Source of the DNA: Halicephalobus mephisto
Lineage: Eukaryota > Nematoda > Chromadorea > Rhabditida > Panagrolaimidae
NCBI GenBank assembly: GCA_009193035.1
Contig: SWDT01000045.1
Coordinates: 62,001 to 126,000 of the forward strand
Direction of reading: 5' to 3'
Length of the DNA: 64,000 bases
Part shown: positions 12,301 to 25,468 of the stretch, one piece after another
Layout: each line of letters begins with the position of its first letter
Numbering within the stretch: position 1 is the first letter of the stretch
Translations under genes and position numbers: made by a program
Notes under the pieces: model-generated
What the model saw: the letters and a program-made list of their open reading frames with translations, nothing else
Database searches by the model: none
Told to the model about the DNA's origin: nothing

Positions 12301-15300
12301 TGATGTTTGAAAACCACTTCGAGTACGGTACTCTGACTTAGGGTGAGTCCGACCACAGCACGATTAGATTCCGGAAAACCGAGGATAACTCACGTCTCGC
12401 TGTGACATCGGCAGGGCCTGTGACGGCAAATTGTGCAATTAAGCTTCAGATTCTCCTGACTGTGAAATAGGTACTCAATGGAGGAACCAACGAAATTAGG
12501 GAGTCCCGAAACCAAAGCAATAGGAAAAAACGTAATCCATTTTTTTAAATAATTTTATTTTTAAAAAAAATCTTTATTTTTTAATTTTTTATAATTTAAT
12601 TTTTTAAATTATTTTATTTTAAAAAAAAAATTTCACTTTTTTAAATAATTTTATTTTTAAAAAAAAATCTTTATAATTTAATTTTTTAAATAATTTTATT
12701 TTTAAAAAAAAATTTTTATTCTTTTAATATTTTTATTTTTAAAAAAAATCTTTATTTTTTAATTTTTTATAATTTTATTTTTAAAATAATTTTATTTTTT
12801 TTATAATTTTATTTTTTAAAATATTTTTGGAAATAAAAAAAAATTAATTTCTTGAAAATAAAAAAAATGAATAAAATTAGTTTTTTTTTAATTTTTTAAA
12901 AATAAAAAAATTATTTTAAAAAATAGATTACATTTTTTATGGATTTTTATTTTTAAACATTTTTAAAATTTAAAATTTTTAAAAACTCACCGAAAATTGG
13001 GATTGTTGGTCGTCGAAGAAGGGGTGTGACTGTGCCTCTGGCAAAGTCTAGACGAAATTTGATCTTTTTTTTCACCTTTATCTGTAGATTTCGTCGAAAT
13101 TTGAATATTTGTTCGTTTTCTAAGTTCATCCAATCTTTGAGCAAGAAGTGATCGATTTTTGCTGACTTCAGGAGCTGAAGGATCTGCAGGAGGTTTTGCA
13201 GAAGTTGAAGGTTTCGAAACAGTGGATTCTGTTTCATCAGAACTAGATTCATGTTCAGAATCTAAAATTTGAGATTCTTCCATTCTACTTTTAGTATCAA
13301 CAACATAAGTCCCGGCTTCGCTCAAAGTGTCAAATTCCTGATTTTCAGTCGACAATGCCAAAGGCGATGTTGGACAATTTTTAACTCCTTGAATCATTTT
13401 TTTAAAAAGATAATGTTTTGGATCTTGTTCATTTTCAGAATCTGTTTGAGAATTAACATTTTTAGGTGGATTTTGTCTTTTCATAAATCGTCTTGGAACT
13501 TGTTTAGCCGCTTCCTGAAGTGACAATTGTTTTGATTCTTCATCAAAGGTTACTGTAAAAGCAGTCGAAATTGATGATTTTTGAATTTTTTTTTCTTCTA
13601 ATTCTAAATTAACAGGAGAATTTAAATCAATATCCATTCTTATAGATTTTTGAATTGGTTTTAAAATTTTTTCATTTTTTTCTTCATTTTCATTTACTGT
13701 AGAATTTCGAATTTCTGAAATTAATCGTGTTGGAGAAATTTTACAATTATCATCTAAACCAATTCTAGTAGAAGTTTCTGAAGTTCCCCACCATACCGGT
13801 TTTGATTTATTTGAAAAATTATTAAATATATTTCCTTCTACAGTACATTCTCCAGGACCACTTCCAAATCCACTCGTACATGAAGAAGTTGTACTAAATT
13901 TTCCCGGAGGACTTGTTTCATTTTTCAATTGTGCAAATGTCGTCTGATTTACAGTATTTTGATTCTGAGTACAAGGCGATACAGAATCTCTTGAATTTTT
14001 TCTTTCTGGAGTTTTTCCAGAACTTCCAGATTCCAAACTTTGTCGACTTCCAAGGTTCTTAGAAAAGTATTCCGAATCCTGTTGTCCACACAAACTCACA
14101 TTACTACTCGGCGGATGTTCCACAAAGTAACCATTAAAATTATTTTGAAATTGTTGTGGTCTAAAGAACACAGCCCTAGAGTGAGTAGGGCTCTGGGGTG
14201 GTTGGGGTACCGGCTGAGCTTGACTAGCAACCACGTACCCAGGGGGCACACTAGGCTGATAGTACATCGGAGCCGGCATTAAAGGATAAAAGTACTGTGG
14301 TTGAGCATGTGGAAGAATATAATGCTGGCCTGTATTCGGATCAACAAGCATCTGTGGTTGATAGGGTACAGTTTGGGGTATCTGAGGAGGAGGATTAGGG
14401 ACTTCTCTCCTAGTCATTATCGGAGACGACATTCGATTCTGAACATGTTGAAAATCCATCTGCGAAGTTCTAGGAGGAGACGAAGCAAACTGCCCCTGGG
14501 CATACTGTTGATTATCCATCTTAGAGCCTCCAGAAGACGTCCGTTCCCGCGAACTCAAGGAATCTGACGAGTGCATAATTGGTTCTACTGCAGAATGTCG
14601 GTTTCCTGGGGCATCTGGAAATACAGTAATATTCAAAAATAAAAAGTAATTTTCCCAAATTTTATTTTTTTTAAACTACTTAAAAAATCCCCTACAAAAT
14701 GGTCCCAAAACGAAATTCGACAAATTTTTAGAAACTCCTAACTCAGGATCACGTAAGGGGTACAGAATCCCCCATCCACTCCCTAAGAGTAATAGTCACT
14801 CATTACAATAATAATTAAAGTACAATTTCAATAATAAAATAATTCAAATTTCACAGTTACAGTAATCTGAAAATTTTCAAAGTTACAATAATTCGAAGTT
14901 TCTGCAATTACAGTAATCAAAGAAAAAACTTAAACTACAGTAATCTAAAGATTTTTACAATTACAATAATCTAAATATTTTACAATTACAGTAATATAAA
15001 GATTTTACAATTATAATAATATAAAGATTTTACAATTACAGTAATCTAAAGATTTTACAATTACAGTAATCTAAAGATTTTTACAATTACAGTAATCTGA
15101 AAAATTTACCCCAATGTGGAACTCCAAAATAATTCCAAATCAGAAACATTTTTTAAATCTAAAATCAAAGATTTATCATTTCCAAAAAACTGGGTTTTGA
15201 CCAATTTAAATTCGGAAAATTGATCTGTGCTCGATTTCTAATTAAACTTAAAGAATTAAACTCCATCAATCCCCCCGATAAAAATTGAGATTTTATTTTT

Positions 15301-18300
15301 TCGGAAAACTTACCATAAGCAAAATACGAAGATGGGGCTGGAGGAGGCTGGTTCGAGCGAGAATACTGAAAATTTATAAATTATTTTAAAATTATTGGAA
15401 AAATTTAAAATTCATTTAAAAAATTATTTTAAATTTAAACAAAATTTTAAAAAACTGACAAGATTAATAAAAGTAAAGAATTTTAAGTAATTTGAAAACA
15501 TAAAATTTAAAAATTTTCATATATGGATTCTATTATTAAAGTCATTTAAAAACTAAAAAATCTTTAAAAAAACGAAATTAATAAAATTTAAATAATTTCA
15601 TATAAATTTAATCAATAGTTATTCAATATTGATAAGAAAGAAAAATAATTGACACAACTGAATGGATTGAAAAAGAAAAACTGGTAAGGATAATAGGAAT
15701 AAGGAGATTAAAAAGTTTTTTATACAAGTTTAGTCAATAAAACTATACGGAACTTGAAAGTTATCGCTTCAAAATTCACTGAATCAGTTGAAAATGACAA
15801 AATTGGTAAAAATAATAAAAATTGATATATGAACTTCATAGTTAAAGTTACCTAAAACCTTAAAAAGCAATAATAAGAGAAATTTAATGAATAAAAGAGT
15901 AAAATAGGTAAAAGTAATAAAAATATAAAAACAATAAAAACTGATATATGAACTTCATAGTTAAAGTTACCTAAAACCTTAAAAAACAATAAATAACAAA
16001 ATTAAATAGACCAACAAAGGACAAAATTGGCAAATATAATAAAAATTGATATAAAAATAGTAATAATAAAACTACCCGGAACCTATTAAAAAATCAACAG
16101 TTAACAAAGTTCAATGAGCCGACAGAACTGGCAAGGACGATAAATCAATTCGAACCAAAACACGGGAGATCCGTTTTCCACTTTTTTGAGAATAAAGAAA
16201 GCCATAAAAACTTAAAGAAGAACATTAAAGTAACTTTTCGTGACCGCAATTAACAACAAAGATTGATTAAAGTTCCACATTGCCTCAGGGTTTTTTTAAA
16301 ATTGATTAAAAATTAATCCGAGGACTGAACGTAGGTGTATCGATCGAGTCAGTTGAGTCATGTCAACTTCGTTCAAAATCGGTTTTTTTCTTGTAAAATA
16401 GTCAGGATGAAAGGGCCGCACATGTATTTCGAAACAGAGAACTCGCTGAATGGGCTGTCCGACACACGTTCCCCCAGCGACATTTGCTCCCTTATAAAGT
16501 TTATGTAATTTTTTCATTTTTATATTTTTTGATAGTTAAATGAATTTAATATTTCAGTTAAGAAAAAATTTGAAAGAATTTCGAAATTAGGGAGAATTGA
16601 AAAGAAGAAAAACGGGGAGCAAACGTCCCGGGGAACGACTCTCGTGCAGCCTTCTCCAGAGATAGTTGCTCCCCTTTGACCCGTGTTGATTTCGAAATTC
16701 TTTCTGAATTAATTTCTTCTTACTTAATTGAAATATCAAGTTAATTTGAATATAAAGAATATATATATACGAGAAAATTATATAAATCTCAAGGAAATAA
16801 AAGGAACAAATGCCGTACAGCCTATATATAGATGGGGAGCATATATAGATGAAAAATGTACATAGTTAGGAAATATATATAGATGGGGAATATATATAGA
16901 TGAGAAATATATAGATAGGAAATATATATATAGACGGAAAATATATATAGATAGGAAATATATATAGATGAGAAATATATATAGATAGGAAATATATAGA
17001 TGGGGAATATATATAGGTGGAAAATATATATAGACGGAAAATATATATGGACGGAAAATATATATAGATAGGAAATATATATAGATAGGAAATATATATA
17101 GATGAGAAATATATATAGATAGGAAATATATAGATGGGGAATATATATAGGTGGAAAATATATATAGACGGAAAATATATATAGACGAGAAATATATATA
17201 GATAGGAAATATATATAGATGAGAAATATATATAGATAGGAAATATATTAATGGGGAACAAATATTAATGGGGAGCAACTGTCGCTGGGGGAGCGTGTGT
17301 CACACAGCCGCTGAACGCAAGTGGCGAGGAAGAATCGATTGACGTTGGGACTGCGCGAGATTCGCGACTGGCAATGAGGAAAATGGACAGTCTATTGACC
17401 GATTTAACCACTTGAATGGTTTTTATATTTGGCAACAATAAAAATTAATATATAAATTTAATTAATTTTTCAATAATAAAAACAGAAAAATAATTTAAAA
17501 ATAAATTTTGATATATGAATTTTTTAAATTTCGTAAAAAAAGTTGAAATTTTTAAAATTTTTATAAAAAAGTTTAAATTTTTGAGTTATTTAATTTTTTG
17601 GACAGTTTTCACTGTTTTTTCGTGGCAAAAAGGGAAAAAAGACAGTCAAGTAATCAATTTCGATATATGACTGGCTTTTAATTTTTTCGATAAAAAAGTC
17701 CGAATTTTGACCGTTTTGACAGTTTTCATTTTTGATAATAATGGAAAAATGGACAGTCAAGTAATCAATTGAATGGTTTGTTTGTTAAAAATGAAAAACT
17801 GGCAACTAAGTAATCGATTTGGCTTCTCGAACAAGACTTGTTTTTGTTGAAAAAAAAAATGTCCGTTTTTGACGGATTTAAGCACTTAAACAATTTTTAT
17901 TTTCAATAATAGCAAAAATGAACGATTAATATGTATAAATTTATTTATTTAAATAATTTTTTTATTCAATAAAATTTTAAAAATTTATATTTTTTAAAAT
18001 AAAAAAATCCAAATTTTTAATCAATTTAAATATTCGGATGATTTTTATTTTTGAAAAAAACAGAAAATTAATATGAATTTAATTTTTTAAACTTATTTTT
18101 ATCTTTTTTTATATAAAAAGTAAAAAAATAAAAAATCGATATATAGATTGTTTTTTAGACTCATTTTTATCATTTTTTATATAAAAATTTAAAAAAATAG
18201 AAAGTTGATATATGAATTCCTTTTTTTAAACTCATTTTTATCATTTTTTATATAAAAATTAAAAAAAATCGATATATAGATTTAATTTTTTAAACTTATT

Positions 18301-21300
18301 TTTATTGTTTTTTATATAAAAACTTCAAAAAACAGAAAATTGATATATGAATTCTATTTTTTAAACTTATTTTTTATATAAAAACTTCAAAAAATAGGAA
18401 ATTGATATATGAATTCCTTTTTTTAAATTTATTTTTATTGTTTTTTATATAAAAAGTTTTAAAAAACAGGAAATTGATATATGAATTCTATTTTTTAAAC
18501 TTATTTTTTATACAAAAACTTCAAAAAATAGGAAATTTATATATGAATTCTATTTTTTAAACTTATTTTTTATATAAAAACTTCAAAAAACATTTCTTGA
18601 ACCGATTTACTTACTTAAATTGTTCTTATTATTTATAATAATGGAAATAAAAACAGTTAATCGATTGTTTCTTTTTGACTCGCGCTGGTTTCGAAATTTT
18701 GAAAATTTTTTACTTTTTTATCGAAATATTAACTACAAAAAATGAAAACGAAAAAATATAAATTTTACGAAATAAAAAAACCAAATATCATTTAATTTAA
18801 TCAATTTGGACATTTTTTACTTTTTTGAAAATAAAAAACAAAATTTGTCAAGTAATCAACGAATTTTTTTAACAAATTTTTTATTCTTTAAAAAGTCCAA
18901 TTCGAAAATTTTTATTACTTTTTGCGAAGAAAAAATTGACTGATTTATCCGTATAAACAATTTTATTATTTTTGTGGGAAAATAAAGGAAAAAAAGACAA
19001 TTTTTAAATATATTTCACCGGTTCATATTACTTTTTACTAAAAAGAAAGTCTAAGGTTTCGAGAAATTTATCGATTTACTTAATTTTGGCATTTTTCTCG
19101 ACAAAAAAAGAAAAAACAGCAAGTTATTTGACCGATTTATCTATTTAAGCAGTTTTCACCATTTTTACTACAAAAAAGGAAAGAATGGCAAGTTTTCGAC
19201 AGATTTACCAATTTTGTCCGCAAAAAAGGAGAAACTGTCCCAGTTATTGACCGGTTTACCAACTCAACCAGTCTTACCACTTTTTCTTCGTTAAAAAGGA
19301 AAAATCGTCCAAGTATTCGACCGGTTTATTAATTTAACAAATTTTTACCAGTTTTTACTTTAAAAATGGTAAAAACTGTCCAATAATTGGACCGATTTAC
19401 CAACTTTTCGGATTTTTTACCAGTTTTTCCTAAAAAAGTAAAAACTGTTCAGTTAATTGACAAATTTGCTAATTTAACTATTTTTTCTATTTTTTATAAA
19501 AAAAATATGAAATAAGCGACGGATTTAATTTTAAAGTTTTTAACATTGTCTACTGACAAAAATTCCCAACATTGCCGGCTGGCAAAAGTGGAAAAAAGGG
19601 CAATCAATTGACCGCGATTACTGCCTTGACCGGTTCCCATTAAAAACGAAAATCCCGAGGTCAATGTCGCAAGATTTTCAACATTTTTAAAAATCGATAA
19701 TTTCAAAAAAAAATTGAAACATTTAAAAAAAATTAAGTTTTAAAATGCATAAATTTAAATAACGCAAAAAAATGAAAAATAAATGACAATTGATAAGTTT
19801 CGACAGAGGACTTCTGGGCCTCTAGAACATGACTGGCATCTGTCTTGCTGCCAGAGCGAGCGAGAAAATCCATAATGAGAACACTCGCCGGACACTGACC
19901 GGCTCCAAACTGGCCATATTTAACTTGCATATTTTATAAAAGCAGAAATATCTTCCACAAAATCTTCCAAAAATTATCCCGACAGGAATTTCTAAAATTT
20001 TCCAGTTAAGACCAAAAATTATAAATTTTTAAAATTATATTTTCAAAATTATCATTTATAAAAATTAAAATATCTTCCATAAAATCTTCCAAAAATTATC
20101 CCGACAAGAATTTCTAAAATTTTCCAGTTAAGACAAAAAATAAAATTCTATGCAATATAAAATAATTTCTATAAATAAAAAAATCTGAAAAACAAATATC
20201 TTTGAAAATTTTCTAAAATTGATTTTCCAACATTGTTCGTCGACTTTATTGATTACTCATGTCCGATATTCCCTCTATCCCGAAATTGAAGACAGTTTTT
20301 CCAGCTGCATAAAGGAAAATCAACAAAGAAAATTTTTTTATTTTATATTTAAAAATTAAAAAATTAGAAAAATTTAAAAAATTTAAAAATTTAGAAAAAT
20401 TTAAAAATTAAGAAATTTAAAATTTAAAATTAAGAAAAATTAAAAAATTTAGAAAGCTTTAAAAAATAGAAAATTTATAAAATTTATAAAAATTAAGAAA
20501 AAATAGAAAAATTCTAAAATTTCAAGATTCCAGAAAATTTCAGAATTTTTTACAAATTTCTCCAAAATTTAAAAATTTTCCAGGAAATTCTAGTTATTCA
20601 AGTTTCAATTTTCCAAGGAACTGAAATGGATAAAACTGTCCTGGCCATTAGAAATAAATGAAAAAATACCAAAGAAACTTCAAAAGTAAAAAAAACGTCC
20701 AAAACAAAAACCAAAAAATTTTTTTTATAAAAAAGAAATTCCTAAAAATAAAAAAATAAATTTTCAAAATTTAAAAAAAAATTTGTAAAAATAAGAATAA
20801 AATTAATTTTTGGAATTTTTAAAAAATAAAAAGACCAATTTTTAGGATTTTTAAGAATAAAAAAAATAAATTTTTAGGATTCTTAAAAATAAAAAAAATA
20901 AATTTTCGGAATTTTAAAAAATAAAAAAAACTAATTTTTGGAATTTTTTAAAAATAAAAAAAAATCAATTTTTAGGATTCTTAAAAAATAAAAAAAAATA
21001 AATTTTCGGAAGTTTAAAAAAAAATCAATTTTTGGAATTTTTTAAAAATAAAAAAAATAAATTTTTAGGATTTTTAAAAAATAAAAAAAACCAATTTTTA
21101 GGATTTTTAAAAATAAAAAAACTAATTTTTAGGATTTTTAAAAATATAAAAAATCAATTTTTGGAAATTTTAAAAATTTATTACCCAATATGTGAACATG
21201 TCGTTTACTGTATCGGCTTCTAGAGGACTCCAGGAATTTCGAAAACGAATTTCCTCCAATTCTGGCGACGAACAGTAGTGGACACCGTTCGTCGCCTTGT

Positions 21301-24004
21301 AGAAACTCTGGGGCGCCAGTTTCGATATCTCGAGTCGAAAGAAAACAAACTTTGTTGCTTAGCAGCTTTGAGGACTTCCTCTGACGTTCTAAAACTAGGA
21401 ATTCCTGAAAGAATTACCAACCTCTGTTTTTCAAAAAAACAAAAAAATTTTCGCGATGAAATTTGTTTTCAAAAATAATCAAAAAACTGCGGTCTCGACA
21501 CGAAAAAAATTCTTAGTTTGTTTTAAAATAAAATTTTCACAGTGAGATGCATTTTCAGAAATAATCTAAAAATTGGGTCTTCAAACGAAAGAAATTTTCA
21601 ATTTATTTTACAATAAAATTTTTTTTTAAATTTTCGTTATAAGATATACTTTTTGGTTTTTTGGAGATAATCAGAAAATTGATAGTCTTGATACGAAAAT
21701 ATTTCCAATTTATTTTACAATAAATTTTCGTTATAGGACCTACTTTTTGATTTTTTGGAGATAATCAGAAAACTCATGGTCCTGACACAAAAATATTTTC
21801 GATTTGTTTTACAATAAAATTTTTTTTAAATTTTCGTTATAGGACCTACTTTTTGATTTCCTAAGGATAATCAGAAAATTGATAGTCCTGACACAAAAAT
21901 ATTTTTAATTCATTTTACAATAAATTTTCGTTATAGGACCTACTTTTTGATTTTTTGGAGATAATCAGAAAACTCATGGTCCTGACACGAAAATATTTCC
22001 AATTTATTTTACAATTAAGTTTTTTTTAAATTTTCGTTTTAAGACCTACTTTTTGAAATAATTTAAAAATTGAATCTCTACACGAAAAGTTTTAATTTTT
22101 TATTAACAAAATTAATAATTTTTTCAATTATGTTGTAAATCGAAAATATTGAGAATTTTGAAGAATTAATATTTTTATTTTGAAAAAAAATTTCAACGAA
22201 AATTCCGATTCAAAAGTTTTCAGAAAAAAGAGCGGGATCAATTTTATTTTTGTTCTGACGGACCGGGAACGATTGACAAGTTTTCTTTGTTACAAAAAAA
22301 ATTTAAAAAATGATTATTACAAAAATAAAAGAATTATAGAAATTTTAAAAAAATTATTTTACAAAATTTAAAAAAAAAAGATTTTTATAAAAATTTTAAA
22401 AATTATATAAAATTTAAAAAAAAACAAAAAAGATTTTTATAAAAATTTCTAAAATTATAAAATTTTTGAAAAATTATTTTACAAAATTTAAAAAAAAAAC
22501 AAAAAAAAAGATTTTTATAAAAATTTTAAAAATTATAAAATTTTTGAAAAATTATTTTGCAAAATAAAAGAAAAATATTTTCCAAAATTATTTTATATAA
22601 TAAAAAATCACTTTATAAGATTTTAAAAATTACAGAAAATCTTTAAAAAAATTATATAAAATTTAAAAAAAATTATTTTATAAAATTTTTAAAAAATTAT
22701 TTTACAAATTTAAAAAAAAAATATTTTATAAAATTTTAAAAAAAACAAAAAAGATTTTTATAAAAATTTCTAAAATTATATAAAATTTAAAAAAAAACAA
22801 AAAAGATTTTTATAAAAATTTCTAAAATTATAAAATTTAAAAAAAAATTATTTTATAAAATTTTAAAAGTGACCTAAAATACAGTAATAGACGATTTTTC
22901 GATCATTTGTTTAACTACTGAAATCAGAAACGTCAGAAATGGAAGGAAAACATTATGCAAAGCCCCAAATGATCCAGAAAATTTTTCCAAAAAGAAATTC
23001 GACCAAATAAGACCGGAAAACAGAATCGAAATACGCGATTATGGAAATTAAAATATTACAAAAAATAAAAAATGAACGTTTTTAACAAATTAGTTCCAGA
23101 ACGGAATTTTCGAATTTTATAGAAAATTTTAAAATTACAAAAAATTTCAACAAATCGGTTTCAAAAATCAATTTTCGAATTTTTCAAAATTTCTAAAATT
23201 TTAAATTTCACATAAATTTAAAAATTAGAATTTTATTAAAACTAAAAAATTGTTTAAAAATATTTTTAAAATGAATTTTCAAATTTTTGAAAATTTCTAA
23301 AATTTCAAATATATTTAAAAATTAGAATTTTATTAAAATCAAAAAACTTAAAAAATGTTTTAAAAATCAATTTTCGAATTTTATAAAAATTTCTAAAATT
23401 TTAAATTTCAAATATATTTAAAAATTATAATTTTATTAAAATTAAAAAGTTGTTTAAAAAATGAATTTTCAAATTTTATGAAAGTTTCTAAAATTTTAAA
23501 TTTCAAATATATTTGAAAATTAGAATTTTATTAAAACTAAAAAGTTGTTAAAAAATAGTTTTAAAAATTTTTTTGAAAATTTTATAAAAATTTCGAAAAT
23601 CTAGAAACCGTTATGAAATTCTGAAAAATTGAAGATTTTGGAATTTTTTAAAACCTATAAAATTCTATAAAAAAAAAAAATAAAATTTAATTTCGAAAAT
23701 AAACTGACCAATCTTCTGGACTCCAGAATCCCGGCCTGTTCTCGATGGAAGTCCTGCAGAGTACTCGATGAATGTCTCTGCTTCTGGTAATTCCACCGTC
23801 TGGCAGACATCGGGCTCTCGAACGGATCATCCAAAGCCGTATCTTCTCCAAACGAAGCAAACAGCCGATGTTTTGTCGTCTCAGATCCCCTTCTGAAAAT
23901 CCCAGGATTCTGCAAAGGAGATCGACGCCAGATGACCTCCTTCGTCGGCGAAACGGACTTGGCATGACCTTGATTTCTGTCCATTACTGTATTTAATAAA
24001 GCAT
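9346..24004 (-). CDS. CEP170-like centrosomal/microtubule-associated protein (5' end not found)
   Basis: Seven exons join in phase on the minus strand: 24004..23709, 15365..15314, 14614..12991, 11433..11203, 10583..10530, 10427..10227 and 9616..9346, giving over 900 residues. CEP170 landmarks occur in the family order: a VWWGTSE motif, AFTVTFDEESK, SQTDSENE, then DTLSEAGTYVVD, with a C-terminal LLDRV segment and QLKRLSSAFDAIQKYFEE resembling the end of vertebrate CEP170 (LVDRVF and LKRVEKQLQAI). CEP170 is a subdistal-appendage and microtubule-binding protein. The middle is low-complexity, rich in Pro, Gln and Ser (residues such as PMYYQPSVPPGY). The N-terminal FHA domain of the family is not visible; it should lie in exons above 24 kb or have been lost. 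The exon at 23.7-24.0 kb is assigned by phase and strand; its own sequence is not recognised. The 8.3 kb intron 15366-23708 may hide two more exons (see the 21.2 kb entry). Confidence 0.8.
9655..10015. repeat. ~140 bp tandem repeat, 2.6 copies, in the last CEP170-like intron
   Basis: TTTTTGTAGAATTGTCTCAA occurs at about 9655, 9799 and 9937 with near-identical sequence following, including GTCTACGTGATAGTTTTA. The first copy is the most diverged. Confidence 0.9.
10790..11095. repeat. ~82 bp tandem repeat with GATATATGAA in each unit
   Basis: About four copies of TCCTAAATTTCAATATTGAT, ATATGAAAACATCTTAG and AAAATCCTAAAATTATCG follow one another in a CEP170-like intron. Each unit carries TTGATATATGAA and TGATATATAAAT. 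Confidence 0.9.
11585..12190 (-). repeat. GCGAATTCGC tandem array, orientation B (right arm of pair 1)
   Basis: Reverse-complement relative of the 3.0-3.8 kb array. Cores start at 11683 (GCGAACTCGC), 11853 and 12021, spaced 168-170 bp. Its inner end (11585-11680) matches the inner end of the left arm in reverse, including the TGGATTCTGAATA / TAGATTCTGAATA segment. It sits in the CEP170-like intron between the exons at 11203-11433 and 12991-14614. Confidence 0.9.
12540..12955. repeat. A/T run low-complexity block
   Basis: Alternating T runs and A runs (AATTTTATTTTTAAAAAAAA and relatives) just upstream of a CEP170-like splice donor. The segment 12300-12500 is more complex and GC-richer but shows no gene. 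Confidence 0.8.
14810..15110. repeat. Short tandem repeat TTACAGTAATCTAAAGATTT
   Basis: A unit of about 23-26 bp repeats roughly ten times within a CEP170-like intron. TTACTGTAA is near-palindromic, so the array can fold. Confidence 0.9.
16430..17325. repeat. ATATATAGATGG minisatellite bounded by inverted GC-rich repeats
   Basis: From about 16810 to 17270 a unit of about 16-18 bp (ATATATATAGATGGGAA or AGATAGGAA) repeats over 25 times. It is bracketed by inverted copies of a GC-rich sequence: GACACACGTTCCCCCAGCGA near 16460 and the reverse strand of TCGCTGGGGGAGCGTGTGTC near 17282. A third related copy lies at 16615-16680. Open frames here (Ile/Tyr/Phe repeats) are translations of the minisatellite. 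Confidence 0.85.
18060..18600. repeat. ~60 bp tandem repeat with TTGATATATGAATT
   Basis: About nine copies of a unit reading ACTTATTTTTTATATAAAAA, CTTCAAAAAATAGG, AAATTGATATATGAATTC. The surrounding 17400-19000 is AT-rich with isolated TGACCGATTTA motifs and no gene. Confidence 0.88.
19000..19480. repeat. ~60 bp diverged repeat (TGACCGATTTACC ... AAAACTGTCC)
   Basis: Units combine a TTGACCGATTTACC-like block, an AACCAGTTTT block and a GGAAAAACTGTCC block. Individual copies differ by many substitutions, so this is an older array than its neighbours. GC-richer sequence at 19790-19930 has open frames on the minus strand but no convincing donor. Confidence 0.75.
20340..21175. repeat. A-rich repeats, including a ~40 bp TTTTTAGGATTTTTAAAAA array
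   Basis: From 20800 a unit combining TTTTTAGGATTTTTAAAA with AAAAAAATAAA recurs about nine times. Below 20800 the sequence is AAATTTAAAAATT-type filler. Confidence 0.8.
21196..21402 (-). other. Candidate internal exon of the CEP170-like gene
   Basis: A GC-richer island follows a good acceptor (ATTCTTTCAG) and has one frame fully open for 69 codons beginning EFLVLERQRKSSK and passing through APEFLQGDERCPLLFVARIG, with GT donors near 21196 (GTAATA) and just before. It starts in phase 0, which fits the 23709 exon, but ends one base into a codon, so another exon would be needed before 15365; a GC-richer patch at 19.80-19.93 kb could supply it. A second minus frame and plus-strand frames are also open here, so this remains uncertain, and I do not recognise the sequence. 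Confidence 0.35.
21500..22060. repeat. ~110 bp tandem repeat (CTGACACGAAAATATTT ... TTTCGTTATAGGACCTAC)
   Basis: About five copies with the landmark ACCTACTTTTTGATTTTTTG. From 22300 to 23640 the sequence is A/T-run filler, including repeated AAGATTTTTATAAAAATTTC and AAATTTCAAATATATTT blocks, with no gene. Confidence 0.85.
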
Positions 24005-24009
24005 CTAAA

Positions 24010-24300
24010 AAATAAAAATAAAATTTTATAAAAAAATAAAAATTAAAATTAAATTTTACAAAAAAAAGTAAAAATAAAAATAAAATTTTGTAAAAAAGTA
24101 AAAATAAAAATAAAATTTTGTAAAAAAGTAAAAGTAAAAATTAAATTTTATAAAAAAGTAAAAATAAAAATAAAATTTTGTAAAAAAGTAAAAATAAAAA
24201 TAAAATTTTGTAAAAAAAGTAAAAATAAAAATTAAATTTTGTAAAAAAATAAAAATTAAATTTTACAAAAAAGTGAAAATAAAAATTTTATTTTTTTTTT
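24010..24300. repeat. ~31 bp tandem repeat AAAAAGTAAAAATAAAAATA
   Basis: About nine copies of a unit ending AAATTTTGT, directly upstream (on the minus strand) of the CEP170-like acceptor at 24004. Confidence 0.9.
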
Positions 24301-24459
24301 TGCATAATTTTCTCGAAAAAATTTTTAGAACAATTTAAATTTAAATTTTTAGAAAATTTCAGTGGAATTAAAAATGAAAATTTTTAAAAAATGGTTTCGA
24401 CACGAAATTTTGGGAATGTTTAAAATTTGAAATTTAAATAGTTTTAGAAATTTCGAAAG

Positions 24460-25450
24460 ATTCTAAAAGATCTACATAAAATTCTAAAAACCTCCAGGAT
24501 CTTTTCTGAATTTTCAAGGATTTGAGAATCTATTTTTAGATATTCTAGGAAACTTAGAGAATCTTGGAAAATTCCAGAATCTTCTGTAAAATTTTCGAAG
24601 ATTTAAAAATCTATTTTTGAAGATTTTAGAAAACATAGAATTTTAAAAAGTTCCAGAATCTTTTATAAAATTTTCGAAGATTTAAAAATTTATTATTAGA
24701 GGTTTTAGAAAATTTCTACAGAATTCTAAAGCTCCAGAATCTTCTGTAAGATTTCCAAAAATTTTAAAATCCATTATTAGAGGTTTTAGAAAATTTTTAC
24801 AGAATTCTAAAGCTCCAGAATCTTCTGTAAAATTTTCGAAGATTTCAGAATCTTTCACGAAATTCAAAAATTTTAAACAATTTTTACAAACTTTAATAAA
24901 AATAAAATTCTCGTGATCCTCCTAAAAAAGAACCAGTTTGGTCATAAAAGTATAAAAAATTGATTTTCGATCAGGCACAATTAGCCAAATAATCAATTTT
25001 AAAGAAAAATAATTTTTTTAAAGAAACTAATTTTTTAAAGAAAATAATTTCTTTCTTAAATAAAAATTATCAATTTTGAAAGAAAAATAATTTTAAAAAA
25101 AATCAAGTTTTAAAAAATTATTTTTTTACAGAAAAAATTTTAAAAAATCATCAATTTAAAAAAAATTAATTAATTTTGAAAAAAAATAATTTTAAAAAAA
25201 ATCAAGTTTTTCAGGAAAATTATTCTTTTTTAAAAAAATCAAGTTTTTCAGGAAAGTTATCAATTTTAAAAAAAATAATTTTTAAAGGAAAATTATTTTT
25301 TTTTAAAAGAAAAATCAGGTTTTTCAGGAAAGTTATCAATTTTTAAAGAAAAAATTATTTTTAAAGAAAAAATTATTTTTAAAGAAAAATTACTTTTTTT
25401 TTAAAAATCAGATTTTTCGGGAAAGTTATCAATTTTTAAAGAAAAATCTT
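24460..25450. repeat. Two adjacent tandem arrays
   Basis: At 24460-24870 a unit of about 105 bp repeats GAATCTTCTGTAAAATTTTC and TTAGAGGTTTTAGAAAATTT. At 24980-25450 a shorter unit repeats AAGTTTTTCAGGAAAGTTAT with AATTTTTAAAGAAAA. No gene signals. Confidence 0.82.
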
Positions 25451-25468
25451 CATTGACCTAGTGTTCAC

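Noticed and set aside
16778..17278. Long minus-strand open frames rich in Ile, Tyr and Phe
   Set aside because: They are translations of the ATATATAGATGG minisatellite in two frames; no start context, splice signals or homology.
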